Shown here: piece by piece, positions 31,563-40,591 of the stretch | Numbering within the stretch: position 1 is the stretch's first letter | Layout: each line of letters opens with the position of its first letter | Made by a program: the position numbers and the translations under genes | The notes under the pieces: generated by a model | The model's input: the letters and a program-made list of their open reading frames with translations, nothing else | What the model was told of the DNA's origin: nothing | Databases searched by the model: none | NCBI RefSeq assembly: GCF_014649735.1 | Contig: NZ_BMTP01000001.1 | Location: 62,001-126,000, forward strand | DNA length: 64,000 nt | Reading direction: 5' to 3' | From: Streptomyces lavendofoliae | GTDB lineage: Bacteria > Actinomycetota > Actinomycetes > Streptomycetales > Streptomycetaceae

Positions 31563-31940
31563 CTAGGCGGCCAGGTCGGCGACCAGGACCACCAGGGGCG
31601 GAACCGCCTGCCCCAGGGAGCCGCGCCACAGCCGGGGGTCGGAGACGAACAGCATGATCCCGCCCCCGATCATGAACGCGCAGACGTAGACGACCAGCGC
31701 GCGACCGGTCGCCACGTGCCCCAGGCGCAGTGCGACGAAGCCGGCGACCAGGCCCAGCGCCAGGAACAGGTTGTAGAACCCGACGTTGAACCGCCACAGC
31801 CGGACCTCCGGCGCGTCCGCCGTGCTGCCGGTGAGGAAGACGCGCACCCACGGCCGCCCGTAGAGGAAACTCTCCAGCGGCCACACGAAGACGTGGACCG
31901 CTGCGGCGATCAGGACGAAGACCTGGCTGACGGCGTTCAC
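31563..31940 (-). CDS. DUF1304 family membrane protein
   Basis: 125 residues from GTG 31940 (NAVSQVFVLIAAAVHVFVWPLES). Four hydrophobic helices cover nearly the whole chain. The pairing of HVFVWPLESFLYG in helix 1 with RFNVGFYNLFLALGLVAG and later FMIGGGIMLFVSDPRLWRGSLGQ is typical of DUF1304, small integral membrane proteins of unknown function. Long forms upstream are shadows of the divergent SnoaL-like gene. It is a lone gene between rnpB and that divergent gene. Confidence 0.88.
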   Translation of the reverse strand: MNAVSQVFVLIAAAVHVFVWPLESFLYGRPWVRVFLTGSTADAPEVRLWRFNVGFYNLFLALGLVAGFVALRLGHVATGRALVVYVCAFMIGGGIMLFVSDPRLWRGSLGQAVPPLVVLVADLAA

Positions 31941-32097
31941 GCGGCCGATGCTCCGCCCAGGGCGGTGTCCCGGCCGGTTCGGACACGGCGGGTTCACCCG
32001 TACGGGCGGGGTGGCCGGGTGGGGCGCGCGGGGAGCGGGGTACGGAGGTGTACGGCCGGGGCGCCGCGCTTCCCGTGCCCATACCGAAGGAGACACC

Positions 32098-32424
32098 GTG
32101 ACCATCCCCGTGGACCAGCTCACCGACCCCGCCGTACGCGCGTTCGTCGCCGCCGTCAACGCCGGCGACCGTGCCGCGTTCGCCGGCGTGCTCGCGCCCG
32201 GCGCCACCATGTCCGACGACGGCTCCGACCGGGACCTCGACCAGTGGGCCGAGAAGGAGATCTTCTCCTCGGGCGGACACATGGACGTCGAGTCGGAGCA
32301 GGCGGACGGCCGCGCCCTCGTCGTGCGCTACCGCAACGACACCTGGGGCGAGATGCGGACGGCGTGGCGGTTCCTGGTGGGCGACGACGGGAAGGTCACC
32401 CGCTTCGAGACGGGCCAGGCCTGA
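32098..32424 (+). CDS. SnoaL/NTF2-like protein
   Basis: 108 residues from GTG 32098, preceded by GAAGGAGA. The fold pattern is visible: helix VRAFVAAVNAGDRAAFAGVLAPGATMSDDGSDRDLDQW, then beta strands HMDVESEQADGRALVVRYRND, EMRTAWRFLVGDDGKVTRFETGQ. NTF2-like cone proteins serve as small enzymes or ligand-binding domains; no clear catalytic pair is identifiable here. Monocistronic. Confidence 0.85.
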   Translation: MTIPVDQLTDPAVRAFVAAVNAGDRAAFAGVLAPGATMSDDGSDRDLDQWAEKEIFSSGGHMDVESEQADGRALVVRYRNDTWGEMRTAWRFLVGDDGKVTRFETGQA

Positions 32425-32467
32425 CACCGCCCCGGCGGCCCGCGGCGGCCGGGGGCGGGGGAGGGGA

Positions 32468-33220
32468 TCAGCCGCGGCCGATGTAGGGCATGGTCGTGGC
32501 CATGACGGTCGCGAACTGGACGTTCGCCTCCAGGGGCAGGGCCGCCATGTGCGCGACCGTGCGGGCCACGTCCGCCGCGTCCATCACCGGCTCCACCGCG
32601 CGTTCGCCGTTGGCCTGGAGGATGCCGGTCTCCATGCGGCGGGTCATGTCCGTCGCCGCGTTGCCGATGTCGATCTGGCCGCAGGCGATGCGGTGGGGGC
32701 GGCCGTCCAGGGACAGTGACTTCGTCAGTCCCGTCATCGCGTGCTTGGTCGCCGTGTAGGCGACCGAGTGCGGCCGTGGCACGTGCGCCGAGATGGAGCC
32801 GTTGTTGATGATCCGGCCGCCCTGCGGCGACTGGTCCTTCATCTGCCGGTAGGCCGCCTGGGCGCAGAGGAACGCGCCGGTCAGGTTGACGTCCACGACC
32901 GCACGCCACGTCTCGGGGTCCAGGTCCTCGACCGGCGTCCCGCCGCCCGCGAAGGTCCCCGCGTTGTTGAACAGCAGGTCGACCCGCCCGAAGCGGTCCC
33001 GGACGGCCTCGAACAGGGCCGTCACCGCCGTCGTCGACGTCACGTCGGTGGGGACGCAGAGGGCGTCCGCGCCGGCCAGCGCCGCCGTCTCCCGCAAGGG
33101 CTCCGCCCGCCGCCCCGCCAGGGCCAGGGACCAGCCGTCCTCCGCCAGCGCGAGCGCCACGCTCCGGCCGATGCCCGAACCGGCCCCCGTCACCACCGCG
33201 ATCCTCCGTACACCGCTCAT
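32468..33220 (-). CDS. short-chain dehydrogenase/reductase (SDR)
   Basis: 250 residues from ATG 33220. Classical SDR motifs: cofactor loop [17 protein letters not shown] (about residues 9-25), LLFNNAGTF (NNAG), [25 protein letters not shown] with catalytic Ser, Tyr and Lys in YTATK, and an Arg at residues ALAGRR after strand 2 that favours NADP(H). It oxidises or reduces an unknown alcohol/ketone in the cytosol. It is divergent from phoD, 121 bp apart. Confidence 0.93.
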   Translation of the reverse strand: MSGVRRIAVVTGAGSGIGRSVALALAEDGWSLALAGRRAEPLRETAALAGADALCVPTDVTSTTAVTALFEAVRDRFGRVDLLFNNAGTFAGGGTPVEDLDPETWRAVVDVNLTGAFLCAQAAYRQMKDQSPQGGRIINNGSISAHVPRPHSVAYTATKHAMTGLTKSLSLDGRPHRIACGQIDIGNAATDMTRRMETGILQANGERAVEPVMDAADVARTVAHMAALPLEANVQFATVMATTMPYIGRG

Positions 33221-33341
33221 GGGGCCGCAGCGTACGGGAGAGTCCGGCACGCGGAACTCACGCGGCCGACATGTGGATGTTGTGTACCCGACAACCGGTA
33301 CGGCTGGGATGCTCCGGACACACACCACCAGGGGAGGGCCC

Positions 33342-34991
33342 ATGACGTCCGCAGACCGTGCCGGCGCCCGGCGGGAAGCCGAGCACGCACCCGAACTCCG
33401 CGCCGCCGCACGCCACATCGGCCGCCGCGGCCTCCTCACCGCCACCGGGGCCGCCGCCGCCCTCGCCTTCTCGGTGAACCTCCCGGGCACCGCCCACGCG
33501 GCCGAGGCCGACGCCCGCCGCATCGGCGAGGACCCCTTCACCCTGGGCGTGGCATCGGGCGACCCGCTGCCCGGCTCCGTCCTGCTGTGGACCCGCCTCG
33601 CGCCCCGCCCGTACGAGCCCGGCAGCGGCCTGCCCAGGGCCCGCTTCCAGGTCCGCTGGGAGCTCGCCCACGACGCCCGGTTCACCCGGATCGTCAGACG
33701 CGGCCAGGCCACCGCGCACCCGGAACTCGACCACAGCGTCCACGTCGAGGTGCCCGGCCTCGACCCCGACCGCGTCTACCACTACCGGTTCCGCGCCGGC
33801 GCCTGGGTCAGCCCCGCCGGCCGCACCCGCACCGCCCCGCGCCCCGGCGCCCGCGTCGGCGAGCTGAGACTGGCCGCCGTCTCCTGCCAGGCGTACCACG
33901 ACGGGTACTTCACCGCCTACCGGCACCTCGCCGACGAGGACCTCGACGCCGTCTTCCACCTCGGCGACTACCTGTACGAGTACGCCGTCAACGCCACCGG
34001 CGGGGCCCGCGCCTACACCGACCGCCGGCTGCCCGCCCACTTCAACCGCGAGACCGTCACGCTGGAGGACTACCGGCTGCGCTACGGCCTGTACAAGTCC
34101 GATCCGGACCTGAAGGCCGCGCACGCGGCCCATCCCTTCGTCGTGACGTGGGACGACCACGAGACGGAGAACAACTACGCGGGCGGCACCCCGGAGAACG
34201 ACGTACCGCCCGAGGAGTTCCTGCTGCGCCGCGCCGCCGCGTACCGCGCCTACTGGGAGAACCAGCCGCTGCGCGCCCCGCAGCGGCCGGCCGGTCCCGA
34301 CATGCGGCTGTACCGGCGGCTGCGGTTCGGCCGGCTCGCGCAGTTCGACATCCTCGACACCCGCCAGTACCGCTCCGACCAGGCGTACGGGGACGGCTGG
34401 CAGACGCCCGGCCCCCAGTCCGAGGACCCCTCGCGTACCATGATCGGCGCCACCCAGGAGCGCTGGCTGCTCGACGGGTGGAAGGACGCGGCCACCACCT
34501 GGAACGTCGTCCCCCAGCAGGTGACCTTCGCCCAGCGGCGCAACGTCCCCACCCCGGACTTCAAGCTCTCCATGGACGCCTGGGACGGCTACCCCGCCTC
34601 CCGCGCGCGGGTCCTGGAGGGCGCGGCGGCCGCCGGGATCGAGAACCTCGTCGTCCTGACCGGTGACGTCCACGTCGGGTACGCCTTCGACCTCAAGGCC
34701 GACTTCGACGACCCGGCCTCCCGGACCGTTGGCACCGAGATCGTCGCCACGTCGGTCACCAGCGGCAAGGACGGCGCCGACAAGCCGGCCAACTGGGACA
34801 ACCTCACCCGCGCCAACCCGCACCTGAGGTTCTACAACGGGCGGCGCGGCTACGTGAGGGTCACCCTGACCGGCGAGCGGGCGCGCGCCGACTACCGGAC
34901 GGTGGCCGCCGTGACGACGCCGGGCGCGCCGGTCACCACGGCGGCCTCGTTCGTCACCGAGGCCGGCGACCCGGGCCTCGAGCCGGTGTGA
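33342..34991 (+). CDS. phoD: alkaline phosphatase D, Tat-exported
   Basis: 549 residues, ATG preceded by GGGGAGGG. Twin-arginine signal: [18 protein letters not shown] with cleavage near GTAHAAEA. It continues with the PhoD N-terminal domain ([21 protein letters not shown]) and the metallophosphatase domain: [48 protein letters not shown] (metal ligands) and [13 protein letters not shown]. PhoD enzymes are Fe/Ca phosphomonoesterases or diesterases that work outside the cell after folding in the cytosol. I see no GTTCACC pho boxes upstream, so PhoP control is not supported by the sequence. The last 38 bp overlap the convergent oxidoreductase gene. Confidence 0.95.
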   Translation: MTSADRAGARREAEHAPELRAAARHIGRRGLLTATGAAAALAFSVNLPGTAHAAEADARRIGEDPFTLGVASGDPLPGSVLLWTRLAPRPYEPGSGLPRARFQVRWELAHDARFTRIVRRGQATAHPELDHSVHVEVPGLDPDRVYHYRFRAGAWVSPAGRTRTAPRPGARVGELRLAAVSCQAYHDGYFTAYRHLADEDLDAVFHLGDYLYEYAVNATGGARAYTDRRLPAHFNRETVTLEDYRLRYGLYKSDPDLKAAHAAHPFVVTWDDHETENNYAGGTPENDVPPEEFLLRRAAAYRAYWENQPLRAPQRPAGPDMRLYRRLRFGRLAQFDILDTRQYRSDQAYGDGWQTPGPQSEDPSRTMIGATQERWLLDGWKDAATTWNVVPQQVTFAQRRNVPTPDFKLSMDAWDGYPASRARVLEGAAAAGIENLVVLTGDVHVGYAFDLKADFDDPASRTVGTEIVATSVTSGKDGADKPANWDNLTRANPHLRFYNGRRGYVRVTLTGERARADYRTVAAVTTPGAPVTTAASFVTEAGDPGLEPV

Positions 34992-35979
34992 CCCGGTCGT
35001 CGGCCGGGTAGCGGACGCCGACGCGGTCCCGTACCGCGTCGAGCGTCCGCATCACGGCCAGGGTGCCGTCCAGCGGCACCAGCGGCGACTCCGTCTCACC
35101 CGCCCGCAGGCAGCGCATCACCTCCGCCGCCTCGTGCTGGAGGCTGTCCCGCCGCCCGGGCACGGTGAACTCCTCCGGCTCGCTCCCCTCCCGGTGCAGC
35201 ACGAACCCCTCCGGGTGGAAGAAGCCGCGCGGGAACTCGATCCGCCCCTTCGTCCCCGACACGCTCGCGGTCAGCGGCGTGTCCGCCACGAGCGAGCACG
35301 ACAGCGACGCCGTCGCCCCCGAGTCCCAGCCCAGCAGCATCCCGGTGTTCAGGTCCACGCCCTCCGGCGACAGCAACGCGTCCGCCTGCACGCGGTCCGG
35401 CTCGCCCAGCAGCAGTTGCGCGAACGACACCGGATAGACCCCCAGGTCGAGCAGCGCGCCGCCGCCCACCGCCGGGTCGCGCAGCCGGTGCCCGGGGTCG
35501 GCGGGCCCCACCAGCCCGAAGTCGGCGTGGACCGACCGGATCTCACCGACCGCCCCGTCCCGCACCAGCTCCACCATCCGCCGCACGACCGGCCCGCAGT
35601 ACATCCACATGGCCTCCATCAGGAACAGCCCGCGCTCCCGGGCGAGTGCCACGAGCTCCCCGGCCTCGCGCGCGTTCAGCGTGAACGGCTTCTCGCACAG
35701 CACCGCCCGGCCCGCCTCCAGGCTCAGCCCGGCGGCCTCCCGGTGCGCCGAGTGCGGCGTCGCCACGTACACGACGTCCACGCCGTCGTCCGCGGCGAGC
35801 TCCGCCCAGCTCCCGTACGCCCTGGGTATCCCGAACCGCTCGGCGAACGCCTCCGCCGACGCGGCGGTACGGGAGGCGACGGCCACCACCTCCGCGTCGG
35901 GCATGTCCAGCAGGTCGGTCGTGAAGGCCGCCGCCATGCCTCCCGTCGCCAGCACGCCCCATCGCACGGTCCCGCCCAT
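34954..35979 (-). CDS. Gfo/Idh/MocA family oxidoreductase
   Basis: 341 residues from ATG 35979 (an upstream ATG, MVETSIWGLG, is possible). N-terminal Rossmann domain: VRWGVLATGGMAAAFTTDLL (dinucleotide loop), VVAVASRTAASAEAFAERFG, VDVVYVATPHSAHREAAGLSLEAG and CEKPFTLNAREAGEL, with the EKP catalytic Lys. The C-terminal alpha/beta domain has DLGVYPVSFAQLLLGEP. This is the NAD(P)-dependent sugar or inositol dehydrogenase family (close in pattern to dihydrodiol/trans-dehydrogenase types). Substrate unknown. It overlaps phoD tail-to-tail. Confidence 0.93.
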   Translation of the reverse strand: MGGTVRWGVLATGGMAAAFTTDLLDMPDAEVVAVASRTAASAEAFAERFGIPRAYGSWAELAADDGVDVVYVATPHSAHREAAGLSLEAGRAVLCEKPFTLNAREAGELVALARERGLFLMEAMWMYCGPVVRRMVELVRDGAVGEIRSVHADFGLVGPADPGHRLRDPAVGGGALLDLGVYPVSFAQLLLGEPDRVQADALLSPEGVDLNTGMLLGWDSGATASLSCSLVADTPLTASVSGTKGRIEFPRGFFHPEGFVLHREGSEPEEFTVPGRRDSLQHEAAEVMRCLRAGETESPLVPLDGTLAVMRTLDAVRDRVGVRYPADDRVTPARGPGRRPR

Positions 35980-36058
35980 ACCCAGCCCCCAAATTGAGGT
36001 TTCAACCATCGCTGACGAGCTGAGAGCATAGGCGCGGCCCCGACCACCAGGAGATGAG

Positions 36059-37444
36059 ATGCCGGAAAGCGGCCCGAGCACACCAGGACACATACCGACC
36101 GAGCACCCGAAGGCCGCGCCCCCGGCCCCCGCCGCGCCCGTCGACCGGCCCGGCCCCACGGCCGCCGCCCCCGCCGCGGCCCCCGGCACCGCGCCGGCCC
36201 CCGGCACCGCGCCGGCCGCCACACGGCGGGCGGGGCTGCTGGTCACGCTGGTGCTCGGCGGGCTCACCGCGCTCCCGCCGCTGTCCATGGACATGTACCT
36301 CCCGGCCCTGCCGGAGGTCACCCAGGCACTGCGCGCCCCCGCCGCCACCGTCCAGCTGACCCTGACCGCCTGCCTCGCCGGCATGGCGCTCGGCCAGCTG
36401 GTGGTCGGCCCCATGAGCGACCGGTGGGGGCGCCGCCGCCCCCTGCTCGTGGGCATGCTCGTGTACATCGCCGCCACCGCCGTGTGCGCCCTGGCTCCGA
36501 GCCCCGAACTGCTCATCGCCTTCCGGCTGCTCCAGGGGCTCGCGGGCGCGGCCGGGATCGTGATCGCCCGGGCGGTGGTGCGCGACCTGTACGACGGGGT
36601 CGAGATGGCTCGGTTCTTCTCCACCCTCATGCTGATCTCCGGTGCGGCCCCGATCGTCGCCCCGCTCATCGGCGGCCAGATCCTCCGGGTGACCGACTGG
36701 CGCGGGGTCTTCTACGCCCTCACCGTGGTGGGCGTCCTGCTCACCCTCGTCGTCTGGAAGTGGCTCGGGGAGACCCTGCCGCCCGCCCGGCGGCACGGCG
36801 GCGGGGTCGGCGAGGCGCTGCGGACGATGCGGGGGCTGCTCGCCGACCGGGTGTTCTCCGGCTACATGCTCGCGGGCGGGCTCGCCTTCGCCGCCCTCTT
36901 CGCGTACATCTCGGCCAGCCCGTTCGTGGTGCAGGAGATCTACGGCGCCTCGCCGCAGACCTTCAGCCTGCTGTTCGGTGTCAACTCCGTCGGGCTCGTC
37001 GCGGTCGGCCAGATCAACGGCAAGCTGCTGGTGGGACGCGTCAGCATGGACAAGGTGCTCGGCTTCGGTCTGGCGACGATCACCCTGGCGTCCGCCGCGC
37101 TGCTGCTGATGACGAGCGGCGCCCTCGGCGAGGTGGGGCTGGTGCCGGTGTCGGCCGGCCTGTTCGTGCTGATGTCGGCGATGGGCCTGGCGCTGCCCAA
37201 CACCAACGCGCAGGCCCTGATGCGCACCCCGCACGCGGCCGGTTCGGCCTCCGCGCTGCTGGGCACCTCCTCGTTCCTGGTCGGCGCGGTGGCCTCCCCG
37301 CTCGTGGGCATCGCGGGCGAGGCGACGGCGGTCCCGATGGCCGTGGTGCAGCTGGTGTGCGCGCTGGGCGCGGTCGCCTGCTTCCTGGGCCTGTGCCGCC
37401 CGTGGCGGCAGCGGCGGCAGGACCCCCGGCCGCGCCCGGAGTGA
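36059..37444 (+). CDS. Bcr/CflA-type multidrug efflux MFS transporter
   Basis: 461 residues, ATG behind AGGAGATGAG. A ~55-residue Pro/Ala-rich N-terminal tail (APGTAPAPGTAPA repeats) precedes 12 predicted helices. Family marks: LPPLSMDMYLPALPEVTQAL in helix 1, GQLVVGPMSDRWGRRRPLL (motif A), LQGLAGAAGIVIARAVVRDLYDG and SGAAPIVAPLIGGQI. The S.DMYLP..P signature is specific to the DHA1 Bcr/CflA subgroup, proton-coupled exporters of bicyclomycin, chloramphenicol and other compounds. It is a lone gene, divergent from the oxidoreductase. Confidence 0.94.
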   Translation: MPESGPSTPGHIPTEHPKAAPPAPAAPVDRPGPTAAAPAAAPGTAPAPGTAPAATRRAGLLVTLVLGGLTALPPLSMDMYLPALPEVTQALRAPAATVQLTLTACLAGMALGQLVVGPMSDRWGRRRPLLVGMLVYIAATAVCALAPSPELLIAFRLLQGLAGAAGIVIARAVVRDLYDGVEMARFFSTLMLISGAAPIVAPLIGGQILRVTDWRGVFYALTVVGVLLTLVVWKWLGETLPPARRHGGGVGEALRTMRGLLADRVFSGYMLAGGLAFAALFAYISASPFVVQEIYGASPQTFSLLFGVNSVGLVAVGQINGKLLVGRVSMDKVLGFGLATITLASAALLLMTSGALGEVGLVPVSAGLFVLMSAMGLALPNTNAQALMRTPHAAGSASALLGTSSFLVGAVASPLVGIAGEATAVPMAVVQLVCALGAVACFLGLCRPWRQRRQDPRPRPE

Positions 37445-37463
37445 CCGCCCGCCGGCCGGACGG

Positions 37464-38780
37464 TCAGCGGCGCCGGGGGTGACCCGTCAGGTGGACGCGG
37501 TCCCGCGCGTCCGTCCAGCGGAAGACGCCGACCCCGGCCACCTCCGCCACCGGCAGCCGCACGTTCGGCGCGAGCGCCTCGGGGTCCCCGGTCGCGAGGT
37601 CGACCGCGACCGGGTCGCCCCCGCCGTTCAGCGCGTCCACCGCCCCGCGGGCCGCGCTCGCGCCGTACGCCACGCCCGCGTCCGAGACGGTGGTCAGCGT
37701 CAGCGGCTTCGAACCGTCCGCCTCCTCGAAGCAGCGGCCGGTCCGGGCGTGGAGGTCGAACGCGAGGCTCCCCGCGATCAGGTACCGCCCGCCCGGCGAC
37801 ACCACCGCCTGCGGGTACTCGCCCGGTTCGATCGCCGGCCTGCGGCACTCCGCCTTCACCAGCGGCCGGCCCGTCCCCGACTCGTGGACCGCCCAGATGT
37901 CGTGGGTGGCCGCCCGCGCCGTGCCCTTCGCGCCCCGCCACCGGGCCAGGACGTGGCCGGACGTCAGCGACGCGGGCACCCCGCTCGCCGGGTCCGCGCC
38001 GGCGGGCGCCCGGTCGCGGCCGGCCCAGCCGCCCGGCACCCAGAACCCGCGCGCGCCGCTCACCAGCAGCCCCTTGGGCGTGACCCCGCGTACGGCGGTC
38101 AGCCGCCGGCAGTCGGCGCAGCCCTTGGGGTAGCCCAGGCGCTGCGGCGCGAGGGTGCTCACCTCGCCGGTGTCCGGGGCGACGACCGCGCTCCGTGCCC
38201 GCCCGTCGCTGATCAGCACGCCGGGCCCGGTGCCGGTCACTATCGGCACGTCGGCCCAGGGCACCTCCACCCGCCGGCGGGTGCCGTCGGCCGCGTCGTA
38301 CAGGTCCAGGGACACGAGGCTGTCGGCCGTCGTCAGCGGGTCGCCACCGGTCCTTCCGTACGACCAGGTGACGAGGAACCCCCGGCCGTCCTTGGCCGGG
38401 GCCAGCAGGCCGGGGACGGCCGCCGGGTCGCCGAGCGGGCGCCAGGCCGGGCCCGTCCAGCCGGGGCGGCCGGTGCGCGCGTCGAGGGTGCGCAGGCGGT
38501 ACCGGCTGCCGTCGACGCGCTCCAGGTACGCGACCAGGCCGCTGCCGGGGACGGTGACGAAGTCGGGTGACGGGCCGGTGACCTCCCAGCCGCGCGAGGT
38601 GTCGTACGCGTCGGGGACGGTGAGCCGGGTGACCGGGGCCGTGCCCCCGGCCGTGGACCGGGCGGCGCCCCGCGAGGGGGCGGCGCGCTCCTCGCCGGAG
38701 CCGCAGCCGGCGAGCAGGGCCAGTGACGCGAGGACGGTCGCGCCGGCCGCCAGCGCCCTGCCCGTGATCCTGTGCCCCAT
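37464..38780 (-). CDS. lipoprotein, beta-propeller-like, unknown function
   Basis: 438 residues from ATG 38780. Lipoprotein signal with lipobox LALLAGC (Cys about residue 26). The mature chain is mostly beta, with blade-like segments (GRGFLVTWSYGRTGG, LVSLDLYDAADGTRRRVEVPWADVP, GVLISDGRARSAVVAPDTGEVST, RYLIAGSLAFDLHARTG), suggesting an extracellular PQQ- or TolB-like propeller. CADC and two further Cys may form disulfides. No catalytic residues are recognised. Confidence 0.8.
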   Translation of the reverse strand: MGHRITGRALAAGATVLASLALLAGCGSGEERAAPSRGAARSTAGGTAPVTRLTVPDAYDTSRGWEVTGPSPDFVTVPGSGLVAYLERVDGSRYRLRTLDARTGRPGWTGPAWRPLGDPAAVPGLLAPAKDGRGFLVTWSYGRTGGDPLTTADSLVSLDLYDAADGTRRRVEVPWADVPIVTGTGPGVLISDGRARSAVVAPDTGEVSTLAPQRLGYPKGCADCRRLTAVRGVTPKGLLVSGARGFWVPGGWAGRDRAPAGADPASGVPASLTSGHVLARWRGAKGTARAATHDIWAVHESGTGRPLVKAECRRPAIEPGEYPQAVVSPGGRYLIAGSLAFDLHARTGRCFEEADGSKPLTLTTVSDAGVAYGASAARGAVDALNGGGDPVAVDLATGDPEALAPNVRLPVAEVAGVGVFRWTDARDRVHLTGHPRRR

Positions 38781-38907
38781 GGTCCCTGGTCCCCCCACCC
38801 CGGCCGACGGGCGGCCAGCGTAGCAACTGCCGGACCCGCCGGGGCCGTTCGCGCGACGGGGGGCCGGAGCCGGTGCCGGCCGTTCCGGAGCGCGCCGCCC
38901 GCCCGCC

Positions 38908-38913
38908 TACGAT
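38908..38913 (+). promoter_or_regulatory. -10 hexamer of a likely leaderless promoter (Rsm22 gene)
   Basis: TACGAT, 6 nt ahead of the GTG at 38920, with no ribosome-binding site between. Confidence 0.5.
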
Positions 38914-38919
38914 GGATCG

Positions 38920-39909
38920 GTGAACGCCTCCCCCTCCACCGCGGAAGCCCTGCGCGGCGCCCTCGCCGGGCTGCTCGACGGGCTCCCGCCGACGCAGGCG
39001 GCGCAAGCCGTCGACCGGCTGATCTCCCACTACCGGGGGACGGTCCCCACCGGAGCGCCCGTGCTGCGGGACCGGTCGGACGTCGCCGCCTACGCCGCGT
39101 ACCGGATGCCCGCGACGTTCGAGGCGGTACGGGCGGCGCTGGACGCGCTCAGGGCGGCGGCTCCCGGCTGGGCGCCGGACACGCACACCGACATCGGGGG
39201 CGGGACGGGCGCCGCGAGCTGGGCCGTCGCCGACGCGTGGGGCTCCTCGGCCCGCACCACCGTGCTCGACTGGGCCGAGCCGGCGCTCGCGCTGGGCCGC
39301 GAGCTGGCGGCCGCGTCGGGCATCCCCTCGCTCCGGGCCGCGGCGTGGCGGCGCTCCCGCATCAGCGCGGCGCTCCGCGTCGAGAGCACCGATCTCGTCA
39401 CCGTGTCGTACGTCCTCAACGAGCTCACCGAACGGGACCGCACCGCCCTCGTCACCGAGGCGGCCCGCGCCGCGCGGGCCGTCGTGATCGTCGAACCCGG
39501 CACCCCCGACGGTTACGCGCGGATCATCGCCGCCCGCGACCTGCTGATCGCCGCCGGACTGACGGTCGCCGCGCCCTGCCCGCACAGCGGCGCCTGCCCC
39601 ATCGAGCCGGGCACCGACTGGTGCCACTTCGCCACCCGGGTCAGCCGCTCCTCGCTGCACCGCCAGGTGAAGGGCGGCTCCCTCGCGTACGAGGACGAGA
39701 AGTTCGCCTATGTCGCGGCGACCCGCTTCCCCGTCGTCCCGGCCCCGGCCCGGGTCACCCGAAGGCCCCAGATCCGCAAGGGCCAGGTCCTGCTGGAGCT
39801 GTGCACCGAGGACGACGGGCTGCGCCGCGAGACGGTCGCCAAGCGGCACGGCACGCTCTACAAAGCCGCCCGCGACGCGGCCTGGGGGGACGAGTGGCCG
39901 CCCCGCTGA
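38920..39909 (+). CDS. Rsm22-type small ribosomal subunit methyltransferase-like protein
   Basis: 329 residues from GTG 38920. N-terminal helices, then AAYAAYRMPATFEAVRAAL (the Y...R.P....A pattern of the family), SAM-binding THTDIGGGTGAASWAVADAW (about residues 86-106), TVLDWAEPALALGREL, LVTVSYVLNELTE and VVIVEPGTPDGYARIIAAR. The later part holds four Cys in PCPHSGACPI and DWCHFATR, matching the iron-sulfur cluster site of Rsm22. In mitochondria and bacteria the family associates with the small ribosomal subunit; its exact substrate is not settled. Confidence 0.9.
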   Translation: MNASPSTAEALRGALAGLLDGLPPTQAAQAVDRLISHYRGTVPTGAPVLRDRSDVAAYAAYRMPATFEAVRAALDALRAAAPGWAPDTHTDIGGGTGAASWAVADAWGSSARTTVLDWAEPALALGRELAAASGIPSLRAAAWRRSRISAALRVESTDLVTVSYVLNELTERDRTALVTEAARAARAVVIVEPGTPDGYARIIAARDLLIAAGLTVAAPCPHSGACPIEPGTDWCHFATRVSRSSLHRQVKGGSLAYEDEKFAYVAATRFPVVPAPARVTRRPQIRKGQVLLELCTEDDGLRRETVAKRHGTLYKAARDAAWGDEWPPR

Positions 39910-40021
39910 CGGGGTGACAGTGCGCGACCACGCGGGTGACCTCGTGCCCGTGGCCATTGCCCCGGGTACCGCGGTGGAGTTGGGGTGGGCTCGTTCCCGC
40001 TCCTCACACACTGGAGGTTCC

Positions 40022-40534
40022 ATGCCGCGCACCCGCTCCCGCGCCCGGCTCCTGACCCGCGGCCTCCTGGCCGCCGCCACCGCGGTGCTCGCCACCGGCG
40101 CGCTGACCGTGACCGCCGACGCGGCCCCGAAGCCCACGCCGAAGGACTCGGTCACGGTGCTCGACTGGCTCGCCGTCAAGCGGTCCGACACCAGGCCGGA
40201 ACGCCTGCGCGTCGGCGCCGACTGGACGACCCACGGCCACCTGTACACCAACACGAAGGGCAAGCCCGGCAAGAAGATCGGCGACATCTCGTCGCACTGC
40301 AGCGTCGCCGACCTCACCCGCCAGGGGTACGTCGCCCTGTGCCACCGCGTGCTGCGCACCGACGACGGCAGCATCAGCCTGAGCGATTCGATCGACCGCG
40401 TCGGCCGCCTCCCGCACGGCGGGAACTCGGCCGTCACCGGGGGTACGGGGAAGTACGACGACGCCGAGGGCGAGGCAGAGATCACCTTCGTCAAGGCGGA
40501 CCTGGCACGGTTCCGGATCGTTCTCGACGACTGA
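40022..40534 (+). CDS. secreted protein with allene-oxide-cyclase-like barrel
   Basis: 170 residues, ATG with GGAGG nearby. Signal peptide of about 35 residues ending TADAAPK. The mature domain is a beta-barrel with DTRPERLRVGADWTTHGHLYTN, SSHCSVADLTRQGYVALCHRVLR, GRLPHGGNSAVTGGTGKYDDAEGEAEI; the last motif (GGTGKY.....G) is shared with dirigent/allene oxide cyclase barrel proteins. Two Cys may form a disulfide. Function unknown; extracellular. Confidence 0.8.
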   Translation: MPRTRSRARLLTRGLLAAATAVLATGALTVTADAAPKPTPKDSVTVLDWLAVKRSDTRPERLRVGADWTTHGHLYTNTKGKPGKKIGDISSHCSVADLTRQGYVALCHRVLRTDDGSISLSDSIDRVGRLPHGGNSAVTGGTGKYDDAEGEAEITFVKADLARFRIVLDD

Positions 40535-40550
40535 CCGCGCGCACCGGAGC

Positions 40551-40586
40551 GCACGGGGGCCGGGCCGCGTGGGCCGGCCCCCGTGC
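40551..40586. terminator. bidirectional terminator hairpin
   Basis: 13-bp perfect stem GCACGGGGGCCGG (40551-40563) with 40574-40586, loop 10 nt. It stands in the 57-bp gap between two convergent genes. Confidence 0.75.
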
Positions 40587-40591
40587 GGCCG

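Noticed and set aside
33221..33341. PHO box upstream of phoD
   Set aside because: No pair of GTTCACC-like heptamers at 11-bp spacing is visible.
36940..40554. A 1204-codon minus-strand frame covering the MFS, lipoprotein, methyltransferase and barrel genes
   Set aside because: It crosses four well-supported genes and has no motifs; the true minus-strand gene there is the 37464-38780 lipoprotein in another frame.
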